This document shows, piece by piece, positions 55,378-64,000 of a DNA stretch of 64,000 bases. The notes under the pieces are model-generated. The model worked only from the letters and a program-made list of their open reading frames with translations, was not told where the DNA came from and searched no databases. The stretch is from Bettongia penicillata ogilbyi (taxonomy: Eukaryota > Chordata > Mammalia > Diprotodontia > Potoroidae). Both the position numbers and the translations under genes were made by a program. The DNA is taken from NCBI GenBank assembly GCA_023548195.1, contig JAJHZJ010000061.1, positions 8,659,378 through 8,723,377 of the forward strand, in the 5' to 3' direction. How positions within the stretch are numbered: the stretch's first letter is position 1; each line of letters opens with the position of its first letter.

Positions 55378-55665
55378 TTAGAGCTGGCAGAGACCTTGAA
55401 ATCCATCATATCCAACATCAAGTCCTTCATTTTACAGATGACGATCTGTATGTGATCCTTGCAACAACCCTTCAAGAAGGGTGCTATTATCATTCCCATT
55501 TTACACTGGAGGAAACTGAAGCAAACAGAAGTTAAGTGACTTGCCCAAGGTCACTGAATTTCAGCTTACTTCTTCTTGGTCTAACCACAGAGTTGAAGTG
55601 TCTGACCTATGGCTTAGATAGGGTTTGAACCTAGACCTTTTGATTCTATAGAACTGTACTACAAA
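55378..55665 (-). mobile_element. MIR-like SINE(s), antisense
   Basis: It shows agagctggcagagaccttga then gatccttgcaacaacccttc, cattttacactggaggaaac and ttgcccaaggtcactgaatt. Two MIR 5'/3' edges may be merged here. Confidence 0.65.
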
Positions 55666-55667
55666 TT

Positions 55668-55800
55668 AGGAAACTCAGGTTCTAGTCCTGGCTCAATCAC
55701 CAAATACTTGTGTGGCCTTGGACAAATCAATTAACTGTTATGGGTTGCAGTTTCTTCATCTGTAAAGTGACAGAGTTGGACCAGATTGTGGGTAGGTTTA
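55668..55800 (+). mobile_element. MIR-family SINE
   Basis: Opposite strand to the preceding MIR: ctcaggttctagtcctggct, ttgtgtggccttggacaaat and ttcttcatctgtaaagtgac. The pair forms a loose inverted repeat. Confidence 0.7.
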
Positions 55801-55804
55801 TAAA

Positions 55805-56178
55805 TATGGTTTAGAGGAAAACCTAGACACAAGTCATATCCTATTTATATTGGGATATTTTCCTAGAGCAACTGTAAGTGACAGTTACGACAAGCCAAAG
55901 AGAGAAAATGATCCTTTTGGAGTCAGTCAGACACTTGTAATGAACCAGGAGATGTGAACCCAGAGGCTTAGGGGGCTGTGGTTCATGGATTACATCTACA
56001 ATGAAGGAAGGAAGCTTGTTCTACATAAATTTTGTGTGAACAAAATTGAAGTAGTCATGCTTTACCTACTTGAGAAAAGAAACAATTTGCCACATAATGT
56101 GGGCATAGAAATGCATTACTAATTACAATTCATATCTGTTCACTAAAGCCAGTCCTGCAGAACTTGGCTTAGAAACAT
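55805..56178. other. Unassigned stretch
   Basis: No recognised element or coding domain in about 370 bases. Confidence 0.3.
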
Positions 56179-56179
56179 T

Positions 56180-56462
56180 TAGTGGTTCCATTTAGTTCAT
56201 CTCAGTAATGTAAGTTTCTTCATGATGTTTCATTTTGGTCCGTATCCTGGCATTGTGGCTAGCACATAATAGATGCTTAATAAACTGCTTTACATATGCT
56301 ATCTCATTGGATTCTCACAACAAATCAAATGGAACACCATATATCCTGGAGAGCAGGGCTTTCATTTTTTTTGGGGGATGGGGGTGCTTTTCTATCCCCA
56401 TCACTTATCAAAGTGCCTGGCACATTGTAGGTACTTATAAAATCTAGTTAATTGAGTAGTTG
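56180..56462 (+). mobile_element. Two L2 3' ends around a MIR piece
   Basis: The first L2 terminus ends with tggctagcacataatagatg and cttaataaac (56285). A short antisense MIR piece (atgctatctcattggattct) follows, then a second L2 terminus (gagagcagggctttcatttt, agtgcctggcacattgtagg). Confidence 0.65.
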
Positions 56463-56464
56463 AT

Positions 56465-56530
56465 TTCTATGGTATATTGTAGATGTTAAAGTGCCATATA
56501 AATGCCAGATATTATTATTAATAGCTAAGA
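56465..56530 (+). mobile_element. MIR 3' end
   Basis: It reads aaagtgccatataaatgcca and gatattattatta, the MIR-like SINE terminus. Confidence 0.5.
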
Positions 56531-56547
56531 TTATTAATACAGACTTC

Positions 56548-56626
56548 AAGAGATAGTAGAGGATAGAAGGGCCTGGCGTGCTGTGGTCCATGGGGTCACA
56601 CAGAGTCAGACATGACTAACAACAGT
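56548..56626 (+). mobile_element. BovB LINE 3' terminus
   Basis: It contains agatagtagaggatagaagg, gcctggcgtgctgtggtcca, tggggtcacacagagtcaga and catgactaacaac. This is the LINE end that the type A SINE tails echo. About 80 bases remain. Confidence 0.75.
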
Positions 56627-56627
56627 A

Positions 56628-56800
56628 GATTTTAAAGTAGGTGCTGTTATTATCCCCATTTTACAGATGAGGACTGAGACAAACAGAGATTTGTTGACAT
56701 ATCTAGAGTCTCACAGCTAATAAATATCAGAGGCAGAATTTGAATTCAGTTCTTCCTGACTTGAAATCCAAAACTACCTTGTTTTACCCAGCTGTTTCTA
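56628..56800 (-). mobile_element. MIR-like SINE
   Basis: It reads ttatccccattttacagatg, aggactgagacaaacagaga and agaatttgaattcagttctt. Confidence 0.75.
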
Positions 56801-56954
56801 TTAGTTGTAGTAATAAGTCCTATTTTCAGTCTTTATCAAAGCATTGAAGTATTTCTGAATTCTTAAAAGCTTTCAGCAGAAAGCAAACTCTTACAAATTG
56901 TACTTCACTGGAGAGACTTTAAGATGTACTTGGCAACAGACCAGCTTTCCAAAG

Positions 56955-57196
56955 TCAGGTTATTATTGTTGTCCTATCCAACTCTCTGTGACCTGATTTG
57001 GGGTTCTCTTGGCAAAGGTACTGGAGTGATTTTCCATTTCCTTCTCCAGCTCATTTTACAGATGAGGAAACTGAGGCAAACAGGGTTAAGTGATTTGCCT
57101 TGGGTCACATAGCTAGTAAGTGTCTTGAGGTTGGATTTGAACTCAGGTCTTCCTGACTCTAGGCCTAGCACTCTACTGTGCCACTGAGCTGCTCCA
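56955..57196 (-). mobile_element. Type A SINE
   Basis: Complete antisense copy from gtcctatccaactctctgtg to cactctactgtgccactgag. Flanking words tccaaagtcagg (left) and tccaaggccagg (right) differ at two bases and may be a worn TSD. Confidence 0.9.
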
Positions 57197-57289
57197 AGGC
57201 CAGGCTAGCTAAGTATGTTTACCACCTGGGTGCTGACCAGTAGAATATGAATTTTTTGGCTATTCAATCCATGAAACAGATTAAAAACC

Positions 57290-57311
57290 CCCACACACAG
57301 ACACACACAGA

Positions 57312-57355
<44 letters not shown>
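57290..57355 (+). repeat. CA dinucleotide microsatellite
   Basis: A cacacaga lead-in, then an uninterrupted acacacacacac run of about 40 bases. Confidence 0.95.
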
Positions 57356-57356
<1 letters not shown>

Positions 57357-57399
57357 CTTTAGTCCTGTGTGTCCATCTACTTCTACGGTGACAACAATG

Positions 57400-57770
57400 A
57401 GCTAATGGAAAAGATGTCACCAGTTTTCAGCATATCTTCAAGCATTAATTTAACAGGTATCAGTTAACCAAGTTAAACAAGTTAACAGTTAATGAAGACA
57501 TGTGGGTTTTGCTAGTGGATATAGTGACATGGTTAGAGTTAGAGCTAATCCTAAAGTTATGACTGATGGAATTGAACCACATTTATATTAAAACTTTTAC
57601 TGTAAAGGAAGTCAAGAAACAGAAAGATGTTGCAAGTAAATGGTTTTCCTTAGAGAAGCAATCACAGGAGTTGATTTCATCATATACCCAAAGGCAACCA
57701 GAAACATCATTTCATGGGAATCTTGTGCTTATGACATGTAAATAAACTGAGCAATATGAAGATAATTGGT
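57400..57770. other. Unassigned stretch
   Basis: No recognised element. Confidence 0.3.
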
Positions 57771-57773
57771 GCT

Positions 57774-57777
57774 TATA

Positions 57778-57817
<40 letters not shown>
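57774..57817 (+). repeat. AT dinucleotide run
   Basis: The gcttatatgcatatata lead-in is followed by an uninterrupted atatatat run of about 36 bases. It can form a cruciform. Confidence 0.93.
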
Positions 57818-57819
<2 letters not shown>

Positions 57820-57844
57820 GTAGACAGATTCTTTGAAAGTTTGA

Positions 57845-58605
57845 CAAGATCGTCTAAATGAGTGATGTTATTGTGAACTGATCTAAACATTTTTGGAGAG
57901 TAGTTTGGAACTACTCCCAAAGAGCAACCAAACTGTGTATACCCTTTGATACAGCAATACCACAACTAGGTCTATATCTCAAAGATGTAAAAATAGGAAA
58001 AGCACTTATTTGTGCAAAAATATTCATAGCGGTTCTTTTTGTGGTGGCTAAGAATTGGTGAAGGGATGCCCATCAGCTGGGAAATAGCTGACCAAGCTGT
58101 GGTAAATGATTGTGATGGAATATGATTGTGTTGTAAAAAATGATAAGCAGGATGATTTCCGAACAACCTGGAAAGACTTACATGCACTGATGCAAAGTGA
58201 AGTGAACAGAACCAGGAGAATGTTGTGTACAATACAGCAATTATATATGAGATATTGTGAACAACTTAGCTATTTTCAGCAATATAATGACCTAAGTCAA
58301 TGCCAAAGGACAAGTGATGAAGCATGCTATCCATCTCCAAAGAAAGGATTGATATTGTTTGAATTCACATTGAAGCGTACTATTTTTCACTTTCTTTCAT
58401 TTTTTCTCTGAGTCTTCTTGTACAAAGTGACTAATATGGAAATGATTGCACATGTATAACCTATATCTGATTGCTTACCATCTTAGGAAGAGGAGAGAAA
58501 AGGAAGGGAGGAAGAGAATTAGGAATTCAAAACTTTGAAAAAACCAAATGTTAAAAATTGTTTTTAACATCTAATTAGGGAAAAATAAAATAAATGTAAT
58601 ACAAA
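57845..58605 (+). mobile_element. 5'-truncated L1, diverged
   Basis: Late ORF2 text (gatgttattgtgaactgatc, tacagcaataccacaactag, ttcatagcggttctttttgt) leads to a degraded 3' UTR and ends in gggaaaaataaaataaatgt at about 58580-58600. Sequence is more diverged from 42567-43621 than from the family's core. Coding frames are broken. Confidence 0.82.
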
Positions 58606-58645
58606 AAAAGTCTGACACGACTGAAATGAATGAACAGCAACAGAT
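58606..58645 (+). mobile_element. Isolated SINE/BovB tail fragment
   Basis: The words gtctgacacgactgaaatga and atgaacagcaacag directly follow the L1 A-rich end. No SINE head or core lies upstream. Confidence 0.6.
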
Positions 58646-58649
58646 GCCA

Positions 58650-59110
58650 AAGGGATGATATAAGATTTAGATAAATCATTTTCCCTACTCTAACGAAACT
58701 TATGTGTACTTAGTCATTGCCGTCTTTGCTGTCTTCAAATAGAATGCAGTAAAAAGTGATTCTCCAAGTGTTCAAAAAGAAATAAAAAGAATGAAAGAAA
58801 ATGTCATTTAGAAATTTTTTTTTTAAAAAGAAAGCTGCTAAAGGTTATAGACAACTCCAGATCTTCATACTTGTATATTAGGAACCCTTTCATCAAGAAT
58901 AGAATTGAAAAACATTGGACATGATGGACATAAAAAAATCACAAAAACTTGACTGACTGGGATTTAACTGATAGGAAATGTCTGGTCTTCTAATGTGGAA
59001 ATCATTTAAGGGTAAGATGTGTCCAGTCTAATAACTGATTTGTCAGTGTAATACTATTTAGAGTGCATAGTTACAGACTATTATGGAGAAGGGTAACTGA
59101 TGATGATAAT
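58650..59110. other. Unassigned AT-rich stretch
   Basis: No element recognised. The final bases form the left TSD of the next element. Confidence 0.3.
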
Positions 59111-59964
59111 AATGATAGTGTTTTTTTTAATAATATAAATTTATTTATTTAACTTTTTACATTCATTTTTCACAAAATTTTGGGTTCCAAATTTTCTCCC
59201 CATTTATTCCCTCCCCCATCCCAATACACCGAGCTTTCTAATTTTCCCTATCACCAATCTGCCCTCCCTTCTATCATCCCTCCCTTCTCTTGTCCCCATC
59301 TTCTCTTTTGGCCTGTAGGGCCAGATGACTTTCTATTCCCCATTAACTGTATTTCTTATTTCCTAGTAGCAACAACAATACTAAACAGTTGTTCCTGAAA
59401 CTCTGAGTTCCAAATTCTCCCCATCCCTCCCTCCCTACACATTCCCTTTGGGAAGGTAGGCAATTCAGTATGGGCAATATCTGTGTAGTTTTGCAGATGA
59501 CTTCAATAATAGTCATGTTGTGTAAGACTAACTGTATTTCCCTCCATCCTATCCTGCCCCCCATTGTTTCTATTCTGTCTTTTGATCCTGTCCCTCCCCA
59601 AGAGTGTTGACTTCAAATTGCTCCCTCCTCCCATTGCCCTCCCTTCCATCATCCCTCTCTCCCTGCTTAACTCCTTCTCCCCCACTTTCCTGTATTGTAA
59701 GATAGGTTTTCATACCAAAATGAATGTGCATTTTATTCCTTCCTTTAGTCGAATGTGATGAGAGTAAACTTCATGTTTTTTCCTCAGCTCTCCTCTTTTT
59801 CCCTCCACTAAAAAGTCTCCTGCTTGCCTCTTGAATGAGAAATAATTTACCCCATTCCATTTCACCCTCTCTCCTCCCACTACATTTCTCTCTCACCATT
59901 TACCTTAATTTCTTTTAAGATATGGTCCCATCCTATTCAATTCACTCTGTGCTCTCTGTTTCTG

Positions 59965-60006
59965 TATGTGCATGCATGTGTGTATGTGTGTGTGCATGCA
60001 TGCATG

Positions 60007-60044
<38 letters not shown>

Positions 60045-60050
60045 TGTGTG
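59965..60050 (+). repeat. TG microsatellite in the HAL1-type 3' UTR
   Basis: A tgtgtgtgtgtgtgtgtgtg core with tgcatgcatg units before it. The tract recurs at the same relative position at 19427-19496. Confidence 0.88.
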
Positions 60051-60172
60051 GTCCCACCAACTACCCAGATACTAAAAAGTTTTAAGAGTTACAAATATTG
60101 TCTTTCCATCTAGGAATGTAAACAGTTCATCTTTGGTAAGTCCCTTATGACTTCTCTTTGCTATTTACTTTT

Positions 60173-61308
60173 TCATGCTTCTTCTCTTTCTTGTGTTTGA
60201 AAGTCAAATTTTCTTTTCAGCTCTGGTCTTTTCATCAAGAATGCTTGAAAGTCCTCTGTTTCATTGAAAGACCATATTTTCCCCTGAAGTATTATACTCA
60301 GTTTTGCTGGGTGGGTGATTCTTGGTTTGAGTCCTAGTTCCTTTGACTTCTGGAATATCCTATTCCCCGCCCTTCAATCCCTTAATGTAGAAGCTGCTAG
60401 ATCTTGTGTTATCCTGATTGTATTTCCACAATACTGGAATTGTTTCTTTCTAGCTGCTTGCAGTATTTTCTCCTTGACCTGGGAATTCTGAATTTGGCTA
60501 CAATGTTCCTAGTAGTTTCCCTTTTTGGATCTCTTTCAGGCGGTGATCAATGGATTCCTTTAATACTTATTTTGCCCCCTGGTTCTAGAATGTCAGGGCA
60601 GTTTTCCTTGATAATTTCATGGAAGATGATGTCTAGGCTCTTTTTTTGATCATGGCTTTCAGGTAGTCCCATAATTTTTAAATTGTCTCTCCTGGATCTA
60701 TTTTCCAGGTCAGTTGTTTTTCCAATGAGATATTTCACATTCTCTTCCATTTTTTCATTCTTCTGGTTTTGTTTTGTGATTTCTTGGTTTCTCAGAAAGT
60801 CATTAACCTCCATCTGTTCCATTCTAATTTTGAGAGAACTATTAAATTCAGTGAGCTTTTGAGTCTCTTTTTCCATTTGGCTCATTCTGCTTTTGAAAGC
60901 ATTCCTCTCCTCATTGGCTTTTTAAATTGAGGTAGCCAATTTTTCAAGGTGTTATTTTGCCAATTGAGGTAGCCTATTTTTCAAGGTGTTATTTTCTTCA
61001 GTATTTTTTTGGGTCTCCTTTAGCAAGGGATTGACCTCTTTTTCATGCTTTTCTTGCATCTCTCTCATTTCTCTTCCCAGTTTTTCCTCCACCTGTCTAA
61101 CTTGATTTTCAAAATCCTTTTTGAGCTCTTCCATGGCCTGAGCCCACTGGACATCCACCTTGGATGTCTGGGATACAGAGGCCCCGACCTCCACATCTTT
61201 CCCTGATGGTAAGAATTATTCCTCGTCATCAGAAATGAAAGGCTGGAACATCTGTCCCCCAAGAAAGTAGCTTTCTATGGTCTTATTTTTCTTCCCTTTT
61301 CTGGGCAT
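60173..61308 (-). pseudogene. L1-type ORF1 (RNA-binding chaperone-like), broken
   Basis: L1 ORF1 proteins form trimeric coiled coils that bind LINE RNA. The frame starts with MPRKGKKNK at 61308, about 378 codons, close to the usual ORF1 size. A stop follows near residue 31 (about 61216). A charged coiled-coil part runs through EELKKDFENQVRQVEEKLGR and on to TLKNRL. The RNA-recognition part begins at LENRSRRDNLKIMGLPE (about 60705-60660) and includes an IIFHEIIKEN segment. A further in-frame stop near 60547 precedes RNIVAKF, and a frameshift then leads to a C-terminal PAKLS-type block and a stop at 60173-60175. A 37-bp tandem duplication at about 60926-60999 disrupts the coil. Not expected to make protein. 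Confidence 0.85.
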
Positions 61309-61975
61309 TTTCCCAGCCAGTTACTTGACTTCTGAGATTCCTCTCCACCCCCACCTAGATCCGCCCAGCATGTGCTAGGGGTCTGAGATTCAAATGCTGC
61401 TTCCCAGTCTCAGGGCTATCCGCGGCAGGAACAGCTGCTATTCAATGTGAGCTTAAGTTCTGGTGCTCTGGTGGGGGCAGGGACACCTCCCAGGCTCAGT
61501 TTCCTCAGGGGGTTTATGCAGAGACCTTCAGTAATGGCCCTGAGCTCCTGTTTATTCCAGGAGTCTCTGGCCACTGCTGCCTCTGCCGCTGCCTCCTGAG
61601 GGGGCCCGAGTCATGGAGACACCCCACTCCCCTCTCAGCCAGCTCATCCATCTCTCTCACTGACCTGTAGCGCCTGTGGGTGGAGGGACCTTCGCGGCTG
61701 CTGGAGATTCCATCCCTGAAGCCTGCTCGGATCTGCTCCTCTGGGGCTGCGCGGCCAGGGCAGCACAGGGGTGGGCTCTGCTGTGCATAGCACAATGGAC
61801 CCCTGGGGACGGCTTTCCAGGGCTCTCTGGAACAGAAATCTCCTCCTCTGTGTTGGTGCGCAGCTTGCACTCATCCAGAATTTGCGGGGAGTTCTTTTTG
61901 CAGGTAATTTTTGGGCTGTGGATTTGGAGCTAGCATACGTCAGTCTTTCTATTCCTCCATCTTGGCTCCTCCTCC
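61309..61975 (-). promoter_or_regulatory. HAL1-type 5' UTR, presumed internal promoter
   Basis: About 667 GC-rich bases with several CpG between the element's 5' end and the ORF1 start codon. L1 5' UTRs carry an internal promoter, so this probably drove the ancestral element. Two plus-strand frames (61676-61933, 61771-61980) and minus frames in this region are shadows of the GC content. Current activity is unknown. Confidence 0.6.
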
Positions 61976-62228
61976 AATGATAATGTTTATTAATAATGCT
62001 TTCATGTTTACAAAGCAATCTTCCTGTGTTATTTAATTCTCACAACAACCTTGTGTAGTAGGTACTATTTTTATCCTCATTTTACAGATGAGGAAACTGA
62101 GACTGAGAGAGCTGAAATAGCTTGCCTACTTGCTTAGGATCACAGAGCTAGTGTCTAAGGTTAGATCTGAACTCCAGTATTGACTCCCAGTGTAGCCCTC
62201 TATCCACTGAGCCCCCTCGTTGCCTCTG
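61976..62228 (-). mobile_element. MIR-like SINE, target of the HAL1-type insertion
   Basis: It reads taataatgctttcatgttta, tcctcattttacagatgagg, gatcacagagctagtgtcta and tctatccactgagccccctc. Its 3' end meets the right TSD, so the HAL1-type element landed at the MIR terminus. Confidence 0.78.
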
Positions 62229-62244
62229 TAGGCTTCATTATTAT

Positions 62245-62515
62245 GAGTAATAATGTCTTGGAAAGAGTGGAAAAGCAGTTGGGGGAACACAGGCCTAAAA
62301 ATCTTTGGTTTGAGACCCAGTTAAAACAGATATTCCCTACAAGATTTATAGATGAAATTGGTAATAATACCAACAGTAGAGAGAAAAATGGAAGAATTCT
62401 TTGGAAATTCTACAGTGACCTGGTCTTACCATTGATGGTAACAAAATCACCACTTTTGGACTTCATCGCCTCAATCACTGGAGGAATTGGCAGTGGTACT
62501 TAAGAAGATGAAGTT
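62245..62515 (+). pseudogene. Possible RTE LINE fragment (before the RT domain)
   Basis: A frame ending at 62503 contains RFIDEIGNNTNSREKNGRIL followed by W-K-F-Y-S-D-L. RTE LINEs have a tyrosine-aspartate helix of this look just before the RT. The match is short and lacks catalytic residues. If real it lies on the strand opposite to the RTE at 63535. A chance frame cannot be excluded. Confidence 0.35.
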
Positions 62516-62584
62516 ACAGTGTATGGGTTCGTTGGTTTTGTTGAATTGTTTTTTTCCCCTTTTCTTTTAAAATCTTTCTTGCAA

Positions 62585-62695
62585 GAAATAGCCTGCCCCT
62601 AGAGGGCAGGAGGGAAGGGGATATTTGGAAATCTTTTTTCCTTTCTTTGTACTGCCCAGTGCCTAGCACATAGTGATAATAAATTCCTGCTGGTT
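62585..62695 (+). mobile_element. L2 3' end
   Basis: It contains ccctagagggcaggaggga, tgcccagtgcctagcacata and an aataaattcctgctgg end. Confidence 0.6.
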
Positions 62696-62879
62696 ATAAA
62701 AAAATGAAGTTGTCTTGACTAAATACTCCAGTGGATTTATGGTCTCATCAATGTAGTTATTCCTTCCAGTGATACAGATTGTGATCAATTTATGCCTGCC
62801 CATCCTGTTCAACTCTTGTCTCCATTCCTATAAATTCACCCCAGGGTACTCCTCCCACCATGTGGGGCTGACTCTTATA

Positions 62880-63080
62880 TTCACAGGCTCATAGATTTAA
62901 AGCTAGATGGCATCTTTGAAGTCATGGACTCCAATCCCTCTCATTTTATAGGTGAAGAAAATGAGACCTAGAGAAGGCCATGATTTGTCCAAGGTCACAT
63001 GGCTAATAAATATCTGGGGTGGGATTTGATCCCTAGATGTCCTGACTATACTGTGTCTGGAGCTCTCTTTACATTGTGCG
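62880..63080 (-). mobile_element. MIR-family SINE
   Basis: It reads ggctcatagatttaaagcta, tttataggtgaagaaaatga and tttgtccaaggtcacatggc. Confidence 0.75.
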
Positions 63081-63084
63081 AATG

Positions 63085-63380
63085 CTGGTAGAGCATTCTC
63101 ATGACCAGTTGGCCTTTGCTCTCATTACATGACTCATCTATCCTTTTTCTGTTTATACATTTCTCTGGGGATGGTCTTTCCATCACTTCTCCTACATGAT
63201 TCCTCACTTGGAATGTGTTGTAGTCAGCCCATGCCCACTTCTGTGCTGCTTCGGGTGCTAATCGACCTCAATTTCTCAGAGACTGTAGAATTCCCTTACC
63301 TGCAGCTAGGCAATATCACTGAGACTTTGTTTCAGGGAAAAGCTTGGGATCATTAAAACAACTGGCCAATCTCTCCTATG
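63085..63380. other. Unassigned stretch
   Basis: A 75-codon plus frame (63129-63356) has no recognisable domain. It could be further RTE text in antisense, but no motif proves it. Confidence 0.25.
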
Positions 63381-63384
63381 GCAA

Positions 63385-63522
63385 TTTAGCCTTCAAATCC
63401 TGCCTTTGACATTTACTAGCCACATGACTCTGAGCAAGTCCCTTATCCTTGTTGATGCTTGGTTTCCCTATCTACAAAATGAGGAAATTAGATCAAATAC
63501 TCTCTGAGCTTTAAATCTCTTG
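63385..63522 (+). mobile_element. MIR-family SINE
   Basis: It contains ttcaaatcctgcctttgaca, atgactctgagcaagtccct and ctctgagctttaaatctctt. Confidence 0.68.
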
Positions 63523-63534
63523 TTATCGATCCCG

Positions 63535-64000
63535 ATTTGGTTCAGTTCTAGACTCGGCTCATTGTCTAACCATGGTGTTTGCAACCCTGGATGAATTTTG
63601 TAAATTGTCCATACAACTCCACATTTTGGAAGATAGGTAATTTTTATCTACTTGGTTTTTCCTGTGTGGATAATTAGTTCAACTGTCTTGGGTGCTTATC
63701 AGTTTCATTTAGGAGACTCCGTAGTGTTGTGGGGCTTGATGCAATCAGAACAAAGTCATCTTCAAATGGAAGTATTCAAGAATCAGACCCTGAACAGAAT
63801 TTCCGCAGGAGGAGTGGTGAACATCTTTGAGATTGTATCTCCCTGTGTTATACCTCACCTGATATCAATAATTAGAGGATTATTTAACAAGGTTACCTCT
63901 ATCATATCTTTCAAGGACTCTGGTATGATTTTCTCATATGCTTGGAAGAGACCTTATTTGGAAGAGAATTTTTAAGGTGACATTTTGCTCTACCTCATTC
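63535..64000 (-). pseudogene. RTE-type LINE reverse-transcriptase fragment
   Basis: On the minus strand two RT blocks are readable in order: G-I-T-Q-G-D-T-I-S at about 63828-63854, then the catalytic box F-E-D-D at 63755-63766 followed by FVLIASSP and L-R-S-L-L-N-E. RTE consensus has G-x-R-Q-G-D and F-A-D-D, so the aspartate pair survives but Ala has become Glu. A late LDNELSPELNRIGI block (about 63570-63525) also fits RTE. Frames shift between blocks. The element runs off the right edge and shares its pattern with 1-300. Confidence 0.75.

Larger units (their letters stand above)
59121..61975 (-). mobile_element. Apparently full-length HAL1-type (ORF1-only) L1 derivative
   Basis: Read on the minus strand, it opens at 61975 with an L1-like ggaggaggagccaagatgga start, followed by a GC-rich 5' UTR, an ORF1-type gene (61308-60173), about 1.05 kb of 3' UTR with a TG microsatellite, and an A-rich end at 59121-59145. 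No endonuclease or RT motif is present anywhere. The target words aatgatagtgttt (59111-59123) and aatgataatgttt (61976-61988) differ at one base. HAL1 elements are known L1 derivatives that keep ORF1 and lack ORF2, and the truncated copy at 18589-19841 has the same 3' structure. Confidence 0.85.

Noticed and set aside
61514..62018. 118- and 124-codon minus-strand frames
   Set aside because: They lie in the GC-rich HAL1-type 5' UTR, upstream of the ORF1 start, and overlap each other. GC content explains the length.

Overview
The window looks like nuclear DNA of a therian mammal, most likely a marsupial. The evidence is the repeat content. There are dozens of tRNA-headed SINEs whose 3' tails match the BovB/RTE type of end. 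There are also MIR-like SINEs, L2 and L3/CR1 LINE fossils, a BovB-type RTE LINE, several L1 3' ends, and an ORF1-only (HAL1-type) L1 derivative. The species cannot be fixed from sequence alone. I found no intact host protein-coding gene, rRNA, functional tRNA or CRISPR array. Nearly all open frames are short chance frames or shadows of transposons, so the window is best read as intergenic or deep intronic DNA.

In the entries, 'type A' means a tRNA-derived SINE of the Mar1 kind with a BovB-like tail (landmarks: gagaaggaaatggcaaacca, then gaccccat-like and gacatgactgaa-like motifs). 'Type B' or 'MIR-like' means a SINE with the same kind of head and core (ctagctgtgtgacc, tcatctgtaaaatg) whose 3' half is MIR-like (acctcacaaggttgttgtgag, ataaatg-att).

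Layout. 1-6.3 kb: degraded RTE and L1 pieces, SINEs and two L2 3' ends. 6.35-8.95 kb: a repeat-poor stretch. 9-13.4 kb: SINE, L2, MIR and a TCCA/TCTA-rich low-complexity tract. 13.8-16.3 kb: an unassigned block, a microsatellite and two L3/CR1 fragments. 17.4-20.8 kb: a tail-only retroposon, SINE, a truncated HAL1-type copy with perfect target-site duplications (TSDs), and an LTR-like block. 23.0-25.3 kb: repeat-poor with a CpG-rich core, the best candidate regulatory region. 27.1-30.1 kb: one long L2 fossil carrying about seven later insertions. 31.65-32.2 kb: an internally deleted hAT transposon that keeps the transposase C-terminal domain. 34.87-35.72 kb: an L1 whose tail became a TTTCC microsatellite, bounded by perfect TSDs. 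37.1-39.0 kb: an L3 split by other insertions, then L1. 42.2-43.8 kb: an L1 inserted in an older repeat. 44.5-45.8 kb: a BovB-type RTE reverse-transcriptase fossil. 47.5-48.1 kb: a minisatellite next to a SINE with an unusually long BovB tail. 54-58.6 kb: L1, MIR, L2 and SINE. 59.12-61.98 kb: an apparently full-length HAL1-type element on the minus strand with 5' UTR, broken ORF1, 3' UTR and TSDs. 62-64 kb: MIR, L2 and RTE fragments, including reverse-transcriptase motifs at the right edge.

The coding remnants (HAL1 ORF1, BovB RT, RTE RT, hAT transposase tail) all belong to mobile elements and all are broken. The biology visible here is retrotransposition: LINE machinery (L1, RTE/BovB, L2, CR1) and the SINEs that appear to borrow its 3' ends. 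No new defence or metabolic system was found.
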